A stretch of DNA of 5,483 bases from JAKVCB01 sp963578605 (GTDB taxonomy: Bacteria; Planctomycetota; Planctomycetia; Pirellulales; Lacipirellulaceae), in assembly GCA_963578605.1 (NCBI GenBank), contig CAUZEA010000217.1:1-5483 (forward strand), read 5' to 3'. A model generated the notes under the pieces. It ran no database searches. It was not told the origin of the DNA and saw only the letters and a program-made list of their open reading frames with translations. Of the stretch, positions 1 through 5,416 are shown piece after piece. The translations under genes and the position numbers were made by a program. Each line of letters starts with the position of its first letter. Positions within the stretch are counted from its first letter, which is position 1.

Positions 1-128
1 CGGTAGGCAGCACGAACGCTCCCCGGATGATAGACGAACGCCCCGCCACGCAACACACGGCGACTGCCCGACGCTGGACCTATCGGGTCGCTCACCACCT
101 GTAATCTCTCATAAGGGCCATACAGGTG
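1..128 (-). pseudogene. C-terminal fragment of a formylglycine-generating enzyme (FGE-sulfatase/SUMF1) domain, cut by the window edge
   Basis: Read on the minus strand from about 128 down to 1, one frame stays open and gives YGPYERLQVVSDPIGPASG, then SRRVLRGGAFVYHPGSVRAA and YR. The DP(T/I)GPxSGSxRVxRGG(S/A) block followed by an R-x-A-x-R element is the hallmark of the C-terminal half of FGE-sulfatase domains, which planctomycetes carry in many copies, alone or fused to other domains. Family members oxidise the active-site Cys of sulfatases to formylglycine, or act as carbohydrate- or protein-binding modules. The N-terminal core is missing: immediately upstream, at about 129-139, the sequence switches into a PSCyt1-like frame with no GNVWEW-type motif between them. 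No start codon of its own is visible, so I read it as a remnant. It could instead be the end of a longer gene if the junction is a local rearrangement. The continuation lies outside the window. Confidence 0.65.
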
Positions 129-556
129 TAGAGAGCCTTGATTTTTCGGTCCATCACAAAGCGTTCGTCCGCCTGAACCCATTTCTCCGGATTGTACGCT
201 GGGATCAGCAACGCCATGATTTGGTAATAGTCACGCTGCTTGATGGGATCGAACTTGTGGTCATGGCATCGGGCGCATTGAAACGTCAGTCCCAAGACGC
301 CGGTGCCGATGATCTTGATCGTATCGAACAAGGTCGAGTGGCGAACTTCAGAGATGTTGGACATATCGCACGCTGTCAAATCCCGGGCGCATCGCAGGTA
401 GCCCGTGGCGACCCAAAGCTCTTCCATCTTGGGTGTGATTTTTTCCGCACCGCGCCAATCAACCAGTTCGTCACCAGCCAGCTGTTCCAGGAGAAAGCGA
501 TCGAAAGGTTTATCAGTGTTGAACGCGCGGATCTGGTGGATGTGTGAACTGACCAT
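92..556 (-). pseudogene. Internal fragment of a Planctomycete cytochrome-c-like (PSCyt1/DUF1549) protein
   Basis: The 154-codon frame contains a clear stretch of the DUF1549 domain. It begins at IRAFNTDKPFDRFLLEQLAG (residue 9 on), passes through ATGYLR and DTIKIIGTGVLGLTF, and reaches the haem-type CARCH motif (residues 94-98) followed by DHKFDPIKQRDYYQ, then PAYNPEKW and FVMDRKI (to residue 139, position 140). Full-length family members are usually 700-1100 residues, with a signal peptide, PSCyt1, DUF1549 and a C-terminal DUF1553. Here both ends are lost. An in-frame TAA lies 18 nt upstream of the ATG and the first eight residues do not fit the family. After residue 139 the frame runs through FGE-derived DNA and stops. 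No secretion signal remains, so a working periplasmic protein is unlikely. Family assignment is firm; the pseudogene call follows from the truncation. Confidence 0.8.
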
Positions 557-890
557 GGCGCCGAAGCGGGATTACACGCTCACGGAGGAACTGCTTGGCT
601 TGTCCGCTTACCAGGATCTTTTCAGTACATTTGGTGGCAGGCACTTCAGCTTCCACAGGCCAACACTGGAAGCATTTATCTGATGCGCGGGCAGCAAGAA
701 AGAGAAGGTGTACAGACGGGCAGCAAGGATAATGGGCAATGTTTTCTCTACCCTTGCAATAGAGACGCTCGACTCAGCGGAGCTTTGCTCGACGGTCAGC
801 GATATAGTGCTGGAGGTAGAAAAGCAACTAGGGGCCGAGAAGGCTACTGACGCCAAGAAGCAGGCCGGGACCAAGAAGAACTCGGGGTGA
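555..890 (+). pseudogene. Unrecognised gene upstream of vsr, interrupted by one in-frame TGA
   Basis: From ATG 555 an open frame of 42 codons (MAPKRDYTLTEELLGLSAYQ...) ends at TGA 681-683. The same frame then stays open for another 68 codons to the TGA at 888-890. The second part can start at GTG 708 and gives MYRRAARIMGNVFSTLAIET, an acidic stretch with VSDIVLEVEKQLG, and a Lys/Ala-rich tail. Both halves look protein-like and keep one phase, which suggests a gene of about 111 codons with a single nonsense mutation, or two short genes, or a recoded UGA. I do not recognise the family and see no catalytic motif. No strong Shine-Dalgarno precedes ATG 555. The last codon overlaps the GTG of vsr (GTGA), suggesting the two were co-translated. 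The coding status itself is uncertain. Confidence 0.35.
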
Positions 891-1315
891 GGAGGCGTTC
901 CCCCACACCACACTCTGCTGCAGAAATGACACTCTCCAGATCACGGAACATGTCCCGCATCCGAAGCCGCGACACATCTCCGGAGCTGTTGCTGCGGAAG
1001 TCGCTCTGGAAACGGGGCCTTCGCTATCGCTGCCACGCCAGAGTGTGCGGAATACGACCGGACCTGGTCTTCAGTGGGCCCAGGGTCGTGGTCTTCGTGG
1101 ACGGGTGCTTCTGGCACGGATGTCCGGATCATTACGTCCGCCCCCGCACGAGGACGAAGTTCTGGCAGGAGAAACTGCGCAGGACCACCGATCGTGACCG
1201 CCTACAGACCGAACTCCTGGAAGCAGAGGGCTGGACCGTGCTACGCGTCTGGCTGATAGTGGATGAAGACGATGTTTGGCGCGCTCTGCCTTGCGCCGAA
1301 ACACGTGGTACTTAA
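887..1315 (+). CDS. vsr: Very short patch repair (Vsr-type) endonuclease, probably with a chimeric C-terminus
   Basis: Vsr endonucleases nick DNA 5' of the T in T:G mismatches left by deamination of 5-methylcytosine and so start short-patch repair. The product shows the family blocks in order: MSRIRSRDTSPELLLRKSLW (residues 22-41), GIRPDLVF with the catalytic-type Asp, VVVFVDGCFWHGCPDHY (the DGCFWHGCP metal/active-site region), FWQEKL, then a DRDRLQTELLEAEGWTVLRV region that closes the fold. Length is 142 codons from GTG 887, or 129 from ATG 926; family members are about 130-155. GTG 887 overlaps the upstream stop and would be translationally coupled; ATG 926 (MTLSRSRNMSRI) gives an N-terminus closer to the conserved block. 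Neither has a good Shine-Dalgarno. The last roughly 20 residues after VLRVW are antisense to a sulfatase fragment and may not be native. No cytosine methyltransferase, its usual partner, is in the window. Confidence 0.85.
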   Translation: MRRRSPTPHSAAEMTLSRSRNMSRIRSRDTSPELLLRKSLWKRGLRYRCHARVCGIRPDLVFSGPRVVVFVDGCFWHGCPDHYVRPRTRTKFWQEKLRRTTDRDRLQTELLEAEGWTVLRVWLIVDEDDVWRALPCAETRGT

Positions 1316-1408
1316 GAGGATTATCGACAGCAGGGTGGCGGCGTGAACGCGTGTCGATACTCTGAGGAGCCAACAGCGTGTTAATTCACTCGGCCGCGCA
1401 TTCGTCAT
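1244..1408 (-). pseudogene. N-terminal fragment of a secreted sulfatase (signal peptide plus PNIVFI motif)
   Basis: On the minus strand the frame starting at ATG 1408 (or 1411/1441) encodes a short basic region, a hydrophobic signal-peptide core (HAATLLSIILLSTTCFGA) and then SAPNIVFIH. PNIVFI directly after a signal peptide is the usual start of mature sulfatases of the alkaline-phosphatase superfamily, where it leads into the metal-binding A-D-D-L-G motif. Here the expected ADDLG is absent: after FIH the frame reads YQPDA and stops at 1241-1243. Nothing resembling the rest of a sulfatase (about 450-550 residues, with CxPSR) follows. The fragment is antisense to the last codons of vsr and its downstream region. 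I call it a remnant left by recombination. The identification is good for so short a stretch but rests on one motif and its context. Confidence 0.5.
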
Positions 1409-1413
1409 CATGA

Positions 1414-1603
1414 TGGAAGGGAACAATTGTGTTTCTCGCATGGCAAGATCGTGGAGAGTGGACTAATCAGAATCTCGTGAATTATCAGGTGCCGTTAGCA
1501 AGGCGTCAAATTGAGTGGCTGAAGTCGACTGGCGGCTCGTGAGACTAGTGCCACGCGGGTGACGGTTGCGAATGGTTCAGGAGGCACTGTAACGGAGCGG
1601 GCG
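1414..1603. other. Short gene-free stretch with a possible coding scrap
   Basis: Between the sulfatase fragment and the end of the polyketide synthase gene no complete gene is visible. On the plus strand, positions 1414-1539 form a 42-codon open frame without an ATG, flanked by TGA at 1411 and TGA at 1540. It reads WKGTIVFLAWQDRGEWTNQN..., ending PLARRQIEWLKSTGGS. The ending looks like real protein sequence, loosely like the xxRRQxxWLK pieces of metallophosphatase-type enzymes, but I cannot assign it. Downstream of the synthase stop there is only a weak inverted repeat (AGTGCC at 1547-1552 with GGCACT at 1583-1588, 30-nt loop) and no T-run. I see no convincing terminator for the minus-strand operon. 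Confidence 0.2.
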
Positions 1604-2698
1604 TCAATTCCGGCAGAAAAGCGCTGACTCGATGGTAATGCCCGGGCCAAACCCGATCGCGACGCAGGGTAATTCTGCGTTGTGATTTTGGAGTTCCTGA
1701 ATGAGAAACAAGATCGTAGCCGACGACATGTTGCCGAAGTTCTCCAGGACGTGATACGAAGCAGCCAAGTCGTCGCGAGTTAGGTTCATTGCATGCTGAA
1801 AACTCTGTAGTATTCGTGGACCGCCCGGATGCGCTGCCCAGGTTTTGATGTCCGAGGGTTTCAGGTCGAATTGACTGAGCCAGGTCTCTATCCACGGTCT
1901 CAGATTGTTCTCAATCAAAGTCGGCAGCTCCGCGGAAAGTGACATGTCAAAACCATGATCTCCCACTCGCCATGACATCATGTCTCGACTCTCCCTGATC
2001 ACTCCTGTACCACAATCCAGCAGGGGCCAGGCCTTGGCAGAGTCCTCATCGCGTCCAAGTACCATAGCGGCAGATCCATCCGCAAATAGTGCATTGGCCA
2101 CAATTTGTTCCGCACTGGCCTGATATTGATAGTGCAAGCTGCAGAGTTCCGTCGAGCAGAGGAGTACACGGGCGCCGGGGTCGTTTCGGCTAAAAGCGTC
2201 CGCCACCCGCAGGCCGTTGATGGCGCCGTGACAACCCATAAACCCTACATGCGTGCGGGGTGTGTTGGGGTTCAACGGCAATGACTGAACCAAATCAACA
2301 TCAAAACCCGGTGCCACCAGACCGGTGCAGGATACCGTTACCAAATGCGTTATCTGGTCGCTCTGGAGTCCCGCCTGTTCCAACGATCGTTGCGAGGCGA
2401 CCTGTGCCAGTCCGCCGGCGTGTTGTTCAAAGCACTGCATACGGGCGGCAGTGCTCGGACCGACATCACTTGTTGATGTCACCGGCGCATAGAGTGATTG
2501 TCTTTCACGTAAATCACCTTCAGAGGCTGCCAAGAGCACGCTGTGGCGTCTCTTCACCTTCGTTTTTTTATAGAGGATGGGTAGCAAACGCCGATGTTGT
2601 TTGTCACCGTTGAAGAAATGTTCTGCAATCTGTGTGCTGTCCGACTGGGTGAAATGACAATCGGGAACAACCGTTCCTATTCCTAGTATGGCAGTCAT
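1604..2698 (-). CDS. Type III polyketide synthase (chalcone/stilbene synthase family)
   Basis: Homodimeric cytosolic enzymes of this family load an acyl-CoA starter on Cys, extend it with malonyl-CoA and cyclise the product to pyrones, resorcinols or chalcones. The 364-residue product has the complete catalytic triad: Cys124 in TVSCTGLVAPGFDVDL, His290 in WAAHPGGPRIL and Asn323 in ENFGNMSSATILF. It also has GFMGCHGAINGLRVADAF (151-169) and the C-terminal GFGPGITIE loop. Length is typical (350-400). The start is ATG 2698, which overlaps the flavoprotein stop as ATGA and has AGGAAGAG a few bases upstream; the longer frame to 2722 starts inside the upstream gene without a comparable signal. It is the last gene of the operon. 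Bacterial relatives often use long fatty acyl starters to make alkylpyrones or alkylresorcinols, but starter and product cannot be read from sequence here. Confidence 0.95.
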   Translation of the reverse strand: MTAILGIGTVVPDCHFTQSDSTQIAEHFFNGDKQHRRLLPILYKKTKVKRRHSVLLAASEGDLRERQSLYAPVTSTSDVGPSTAARMQCFEQHAGGLAQVASQRSLEQAGLQSDQITHLVTVSCTGLVAPGFDVDLVQSLPLNPNTPRTHVGFMGCHGAINGLRVADAFSRNDPGARVLLCSTELCSLHYQYQASAEQIVANALFADGSAAMVLGRDEDSAKAWPLLDCGTGVIRESRDMMSWRVGDHGFDMSLSAELPTLIENNLRPWIETWLSQFDLKPSDIKTWAAHPGGPRILQSFQHAMNLTRDDLAASYHVLENFGNMSSATILFLIQELQNHNAELPCVAIGFGPGITIESALFCRN

Positions 2699-3897
2699 GA
2701 GGGACACTCTTCCTGTTGCCAAGGTGCGTTAAGGTGTTTGATAACCGGCGCGGCGAACCAAGGGCAATACTTGACGACACTAACCAACCACTTGATCATT
2801 AGCGGGCGTTTCAACACGTATCCGCAACGTCGGCACCATTTCTGCCGGCCGTGAATCTGTCGTTCATGATATAGTTTCCATTTTTCGGTCAGCGAATCGT
2901 CCCACTCTTTCACTGCTGATAGGACGAGCGGTACGCAGGCCACCGCGGAGGAAAGTCCCCACCCCATCCCCTCGCCAGTAAAAGGTTCCACGTAGCCTGA
3001 CGCGTCCCCTAACACGAAAACTCGCCGCGCCGCCACGGGTTTGGTGACGCGCGTCAGCTTGACGGTACCTTGCCAGTTTAGTTGTTCCACATCTACAGGT
3101 AACGTGAGGCACGCTTCCTGTAAGACTTCCGCGGCGAGCGTTCCGAGGTGTAGGCCGTTCTTAAGCAACGCGGAATCGAGTGCCGCGGCCAGATTCAGCG
3201 ATTCGTCCTCCAACATTACCGCTCCCACATAACCTGGCCGGCCGACCGCCATGAAAATGGTACCCATCTTAATCGTCCCTCGTTCAATCGGTGCGACTAC
3301 TCCGGCTCCTATGTAGGCATCCTGGTCGATGTCTGTGCGAAACTCCGTTGTCCGAGTTAACAGTCTTCGATTCAGCCCTTCACACACCAAGACGATTTTT
3401 CCTCGAATGGAAATCGACTCGTTATGTCGCGTGAGAATGACCTCGCGGTAATCACTGGTGAGAGAACTAAGTCGCGCCTCGCTCTCCGGCAAGAACGCGG
3501 CGCCGGCATCGATGGCCGACCTCACCAATTGGGCGTCGAGATGAGTTCGGCTGATCGACAAACCGGACGGAAGTGACAGCGTCGCAGTTCGCCCACCCGC
3601 CCGAAGCTCAAAAGCGGTCAACGAAATGGCACCGGCAGCACAAACATCGCTCAACACACCCGCACGCTCCAAAATCGATATGGCTCGCCCGTTTAGGCAG
3701 CAGCCGCAGACCTTCCAGCGAGGAAATGAAAGACGATCTACTAGTAGTACATCGGCCCCGGCACGGGCGAGTTGGCGTGCCGCCAAGGAGCCGGTAGGGC
3801 CAGCACCGACGACCACCACGTCCCAGAGTTGGTCGACCGCCCCTGCGAAATCGAGCGTTGGGAAAACGGTTTTTTCTAAGGAGATGGTTTTTTCCAT
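2695..3897 (-). CDS. FAD-dependent oxidoreductase, geranylgeranyl reductase/FixC type
   Basis: The 400-residue product carries an N-terminal Rossmann dinucleotide fold, WDVVVVGAGPTGSLAARQLA with GxGxxG at 31-36 and the closing acidic residue in VLLVDR (50-55). Next come FPRWKVCGCCLNGRA (58-71), of the kind seen in geranylgeranyl-reductase-like and halogenase/hydroxylase-like flavoproteins, and then the second FAD motif RRVFVLGDASGYVEPFTGEG (291-310). No membrane segment is obvious; the C-terminus contains CRRCGY. I start it at ATG 3897, 28 residues before the Rossmann strand; the frame stays open to 4080, but that part lies inside the methyltransferase gene and is not conserved-looking. It overlaps the methyltransferase by 22 nt and the synthase by 4 nt, so translation is probably coupled. 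It most likely hydroxylates, dehydrogenates or reduces the synthase product or its acyl precursor. Which of these is unknown. Confidence 0.9.
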   Translation of the reverse strand: MEKTISLEKTVFPTLDFAGAVDQLWDVVVVGAGPTGSLAARQLARAGADVLLVDRLSFPRWKVCGCCLNGRAISILERAGVLSDVCAAGAISLTAFELRAGGRTATLSLPSGLSISRTHLDAQLVRSAIDAGAAFLPESEARLSSLTSDYREVILTRHNESISIRGKIVLVCEGLNRRLLTRTTEFRTDIDQDAYIGAGVVAPIERGTIKMGTIFMAVGRPGYVGAVMLEDESLNLAAALDSALLKNGLHLGTLAAEVLQEACLTLPVDVEQLNWQGTVKLTRVTKPVAARRVFVLGDASGYVEPFTGEGMGWGLSSAVACVPLVLSAVKEWDDSLTEKWKLYHERQIHGRQKWCRRCGYVLKRPLMIKWLVSVVKYCPWFAAPVIKHLNAPWQQEECPS

Positions 3898-4616
3898 GTG
3901 AGTACAAATCGTTCGGGCCAATGGCGCGCGATCTGATATTTCGTCAAACCCGCCTGTTTGACCAGTTGTTTTATTTCGACCAGCGTAAATGCTCCTTCCA
4001 CCGAGCGAGGGCCATCGACGTGGACGACAGGAGAGCGTGTGATTAACCGCGTTCCCGCCCAACACATTAAATGGGCCCATCGGCCGCGGTGAAGGTCCGC
4101 CGCAACCACTAGATGCCTGGCGGACTCGGCCATTCGCCTGAGCAGATGGACGACATCTCCATCGGCCAGATGATGTAGAAACAGGGAACAGATAACGATG
4201 TCGTGATTGGTTGGTAAAATCTCATCAAGCACATTCATTTGCAAGAAATCTGCGTCCATTTTTGCCTGGTCCGCTCGGTGTCGCGCGGACTCCAGAGCCA
4301 CAGGGCTCATATCACAGCCAGTGATCTTCAAGTCAATTTGCGCTGCTTGAGCTTTTGTCTTAAGCCACACCAGTAGGTCGCCGCTTCCACATCCCAGGTC
4401 CAAGACCGCCACCGAGTCCAGTTGGTTTTCCCGACAGTAGGATTCGATCGGCCGCCACACCAACCGGTGTGTGCGAGTCAACCAATTGATCCGTGACAGC
4501 CCGGTCAGAGCCTGCTTGTGCAACCGTTGATCAAGTTGAGGATCATCCATCAACTCGGCTTGCCGATGGCGGCTTGTTAAATCGGGCCAAATCGAGATGT
4601 TTGAAGATCGTGTCAC
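3876..4616 (-). CDS. Class I SAM-dependent methyltransferase of the polyketide operon
   Basis: The 246-residue product has a class I methyltransferase core. Motif I is VLDLGCGSGD (71-80), the acidic SAM-ribose contact lies in GCDMSP (100-105), and post-motif DIVICSLFLHHL (139-150) is followed by RHLVVAADLHRG. The N-terminal RQAELMDDPQLD...LTGLSRINWLTR block (19-48) resembles the lead-in of methyltransferases found beside type III synthases. Because this block appears to belong to the protein, I start at GTG 4616, the first usable start after an in-frame TAA; ATG 4550 would cut into it. No clear Shine-Dalgarno is seen. It is the first gene of the operon and overlaps the flavoprotein by 22 nt. 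By analogy with SrsB and BpsB it would O- or C-methylate the polyketide ring; the exact target is inferred. Confidence 0.9.
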   Translation of the reverse strand: MTRSSNISIWPDLTSRHRQAELMDDPQLDQRLHKQALTGLSRINWLTRTHRLVWRPIESYCRENQLDSVAVLDLGCGSGDLLVWLKTKAQAAQIDLKITGCDMSPVALESARHRADQAKMDADFLQMNVLDEILPTNHDIVICSLFLHHLADGDVVHLLRRMAESARHLVVAADLHRGRWAHLMCWAGTRLITRSPVVHVDGPRSVEGAFTLVEIKQLVKQAGLTKYQIARHWPERFVLTWKKPSP

Positions 4617-4663
4617 GGTTACTTAGTTCAAAGGTCATGTCAGCCAACAAAATTAACTACCAG

Positions 4664-4669
4664 AGTATA
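4664..4669 (-). promoter_or_regulatory. Candidate -10 element for the polyketide operon
   Basis: Read on the minus strand this is TATACT, five of six matches to TATAAT, about 50 nt upstream of the GTG at 4616. No good -35 hexamer sits at 16-18 nt spacing, so this is only a suggestion. Confidence 0.22.
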
Positions 4670-4761
4670 CTGGATGCGAACCTCGCCGATGGAGCTTCGA
4701 CGTGTCTGTGCCCTCTTTGGCTAGCGCTTTCGGTTTAACGAAATCTCCACGTGAAAAAATG

Positions 4762-4775
4762 CGGTGACGTCACCG
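4762..4775. promoter_or_regulatory. Perfect 14-bp palindrome, possible operator
   Basis: CGGTGACGTCACCG is a perfect inverted repeat without a spacer, centred on the ACGT core. It lies about 150 nt upstream of the methyltransferase start and about 210 nt upstream of the PilZ-like gene, in the shared divergent region. This symmetry suits a homodimeric transcription factor. No regulator gene is in the window, so the assignment is positional only. Confidence 0.3.
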
Positions 4776-4859
4776 TACTCCAAAATGGCAGGCGGAGCTT
4801 GGGCGAAGAACTCCTCGAAAATCGCCACAGAACCTACAATTGGACCCTGCGGCTGAACA

Positions 4860-4889
4860 TTGACTTCCTTGCTGCAGAAGAAAAATACT
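4860..4889 (+). promoter_or_regulatory. Candidate sigma70-like promoter for the PilZ-like gene
   Basis: TTGACT (4860-4865, five of six matches to TTGACA) is followed after 18 nt by AATACT (4884-4889, four of six matches to TATAAT). Transcription would begin near 4896, giving a leader of roughly 87 nt before ATG 4983. The match is moderate, and planctomycete promoters are poorly described. Confidence 0.3.
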
Positions 4890-4965
4890 CGCACCTGGCT
4901 AGTCGGATGCCATCTTTAAGCTGTCCCAGACGAAATTGAAGTGAGTGAGACCTGCGTAAGCTCGC

Positions 4966-4973
4966 GGGAGGAG
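4966..4973 (+). promoter_or_regulatory. Strong Shine-Dalgarno of the PilZ-like gene
   Basis: GGGAGGAG ends 9 nt before ATG 4983. It is the strongest ribosome binding site in the window and fixes the start of the downstream gene. Confidence 0.75.
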
Positions 4974-4982
4974 TTTTAAAGC

Positions 4983-5378
4983 ATGTCTGTCGCGGAATTT
5001 GATCAAAAGGTCTACAAGGCGCCGCCCAGCGAACTCGTCGAGTTTGCTCGGAGACAGGTTTTTAACGCGTTGTACGACAAACGACTCGAACGCCGGTCCG
5101 TAGGGCGCACCGCCATGGTGGTGCCGGGATTCGCCCAACCGGTCGACGGCGATTCACGCCCGATTGGAGCGCCATTCGACATCGTAACTCGTGAACTCTC
5201 GTCCAAAGGTGCAGACTTGGTGCACTTTGACCCGATTACCCACGATAAGCTCGCACTGTTCATGCGATTTGAACACGAAGAGATGAACTTATTGGTGCAA
5301 GTGAAATGGCGGAGACCACTCGGTCCGTTTAATGGCTGTGGTGTCGAATTCATCACCTGGGCTTCCCCCGATCTATGA
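4983..5378 (+). CDS. PilZ-like domain protein, possible c-di-GMP receptor
   Basis: PilZ domains are small beta-barrels that bind the second messenger c-di-GMP through an RxxxR element and a (D/N)xSxxG element. The 131-residue product has an N-terminal helical part (about 1-35, EFDQKVYKAPPSELVEFARR), then LERRSVGRTAMV (35-46), where R38 and R42 supply RxxxR. Next come a barrel-like region with FDIVTRELSSKGADLVHF (65-82), containing a degenerate ELSSKG in place of (D/N)xSxxG, and VQVKWRRPLGPFNGCGVEFI (105-124), which fits the last PilZ strands and closing GxxF. The architecture resembles the single-domain PilZ-like proteins common in planctomycetes. No membrane segment or output domain is present, so it would act as a soluble adaptor. 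Glu71 replaces the usual Asp/Asn, so ligand binding is uncertain. The strong upstream GGGAGGAG fixes the start. It stands alone, divergent from the polyketide operon. Confidence 0.6.
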   Translation: MSVAEFDQKVYKAPPSELVEFARRQVFNALYDKRLERRSVGRTAMVVPGFAQPVDGDSRPIGAPFDIVTRELSSKGADLVHFDPITHDKLALFMRFEHEEMNLLVQVKWRRPLGPFNGCGVEFITWASPDL

Positions 5379-5416
5379 TCCAGGGCCTATGAGAAAATCT
5401 AGGTCTAGGGATCCGC

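Larger units (their letters stand above)
4617..4982. other. Divergent intergenic region between the polyketide operon and the PilZ-like gene
   Basis: This 366-nt stretch separates two divergently transcribed units, so promoters for both should lie here. It holds short open frames on both strands that I cannot assign. On the plus strand these are 4637-4738 (33 codons from ATG) and 4751-4939 (62 codons from GTG, starting MKKCGDVTVLQNGRRSLGEE). On the minus strand, 4894-4721 has 57 codons from a GTG and includes AIFEEFFAQAPPAILEYG. None has a good ribosome binding site, and the two longer ones overlap in antisense, so at most one can be real. A worn-out gene or plain intergenic DNA fits as well. 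The palindrome and promoter candidates are listed separately. Confidence 0.4.

Noticed and set aside
221..683. Plus-strand open frames overlapping the PSCyt1 fragment (221-547 and the first part of 405-683)
   Set aside because: They are antisense to a region with clear DUF1549 conservation on the minus strand and show no family motif of their own. Only the portion from ATG 555 on was kept as a candidate.
608..1373. Minus-strand frames 608-913, 941-1132 and 1071-1373
   Set aside because: They are antisense to the unknown frame and to vsr, are rich in Arg, Ser and Pro without recognisable motifs, and follow from the codon bias of the opposite strand.
1406..1415. 10-bp palindrome CATCATGATG as an operator
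   Set aside because: It is short, built of simple CAT/ATG repeats, and lies in the fragment region with no promoter signals nearby.
1547..1588. Inverted repeat AGTGCC/GGCACT as terminator of the polyketide operon
   Set aside because: The 6-bp stem with a 30-nt loop and no following T-run would be too weak for an intrinsic terminator.
2260..2613. 117-codon plus-strand frame inside the polyketide synthase gene
   Set aside because: It is antisense to a synthase with a full catalytic triad, has low-complexity Pro/Arg content and no ribosome binding site.
2699..2722. Longer start for the polyketide synthase at 2722
   Set aside because: ATG 2698 has the ATGA overlap and an AGGAAGAG Shine-Dalgarno; the extension encodes that Shine-Dalgarno itself.
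3898..4080. N-terminal extension of the flavoprotein frame up to ATG 4080
   Set aside because: This part lies within the methyltransferase coding region and has no flavoprotein-like sequence. ATG 3897 places the Rossmann motif at a normal distance from the N-terminus.
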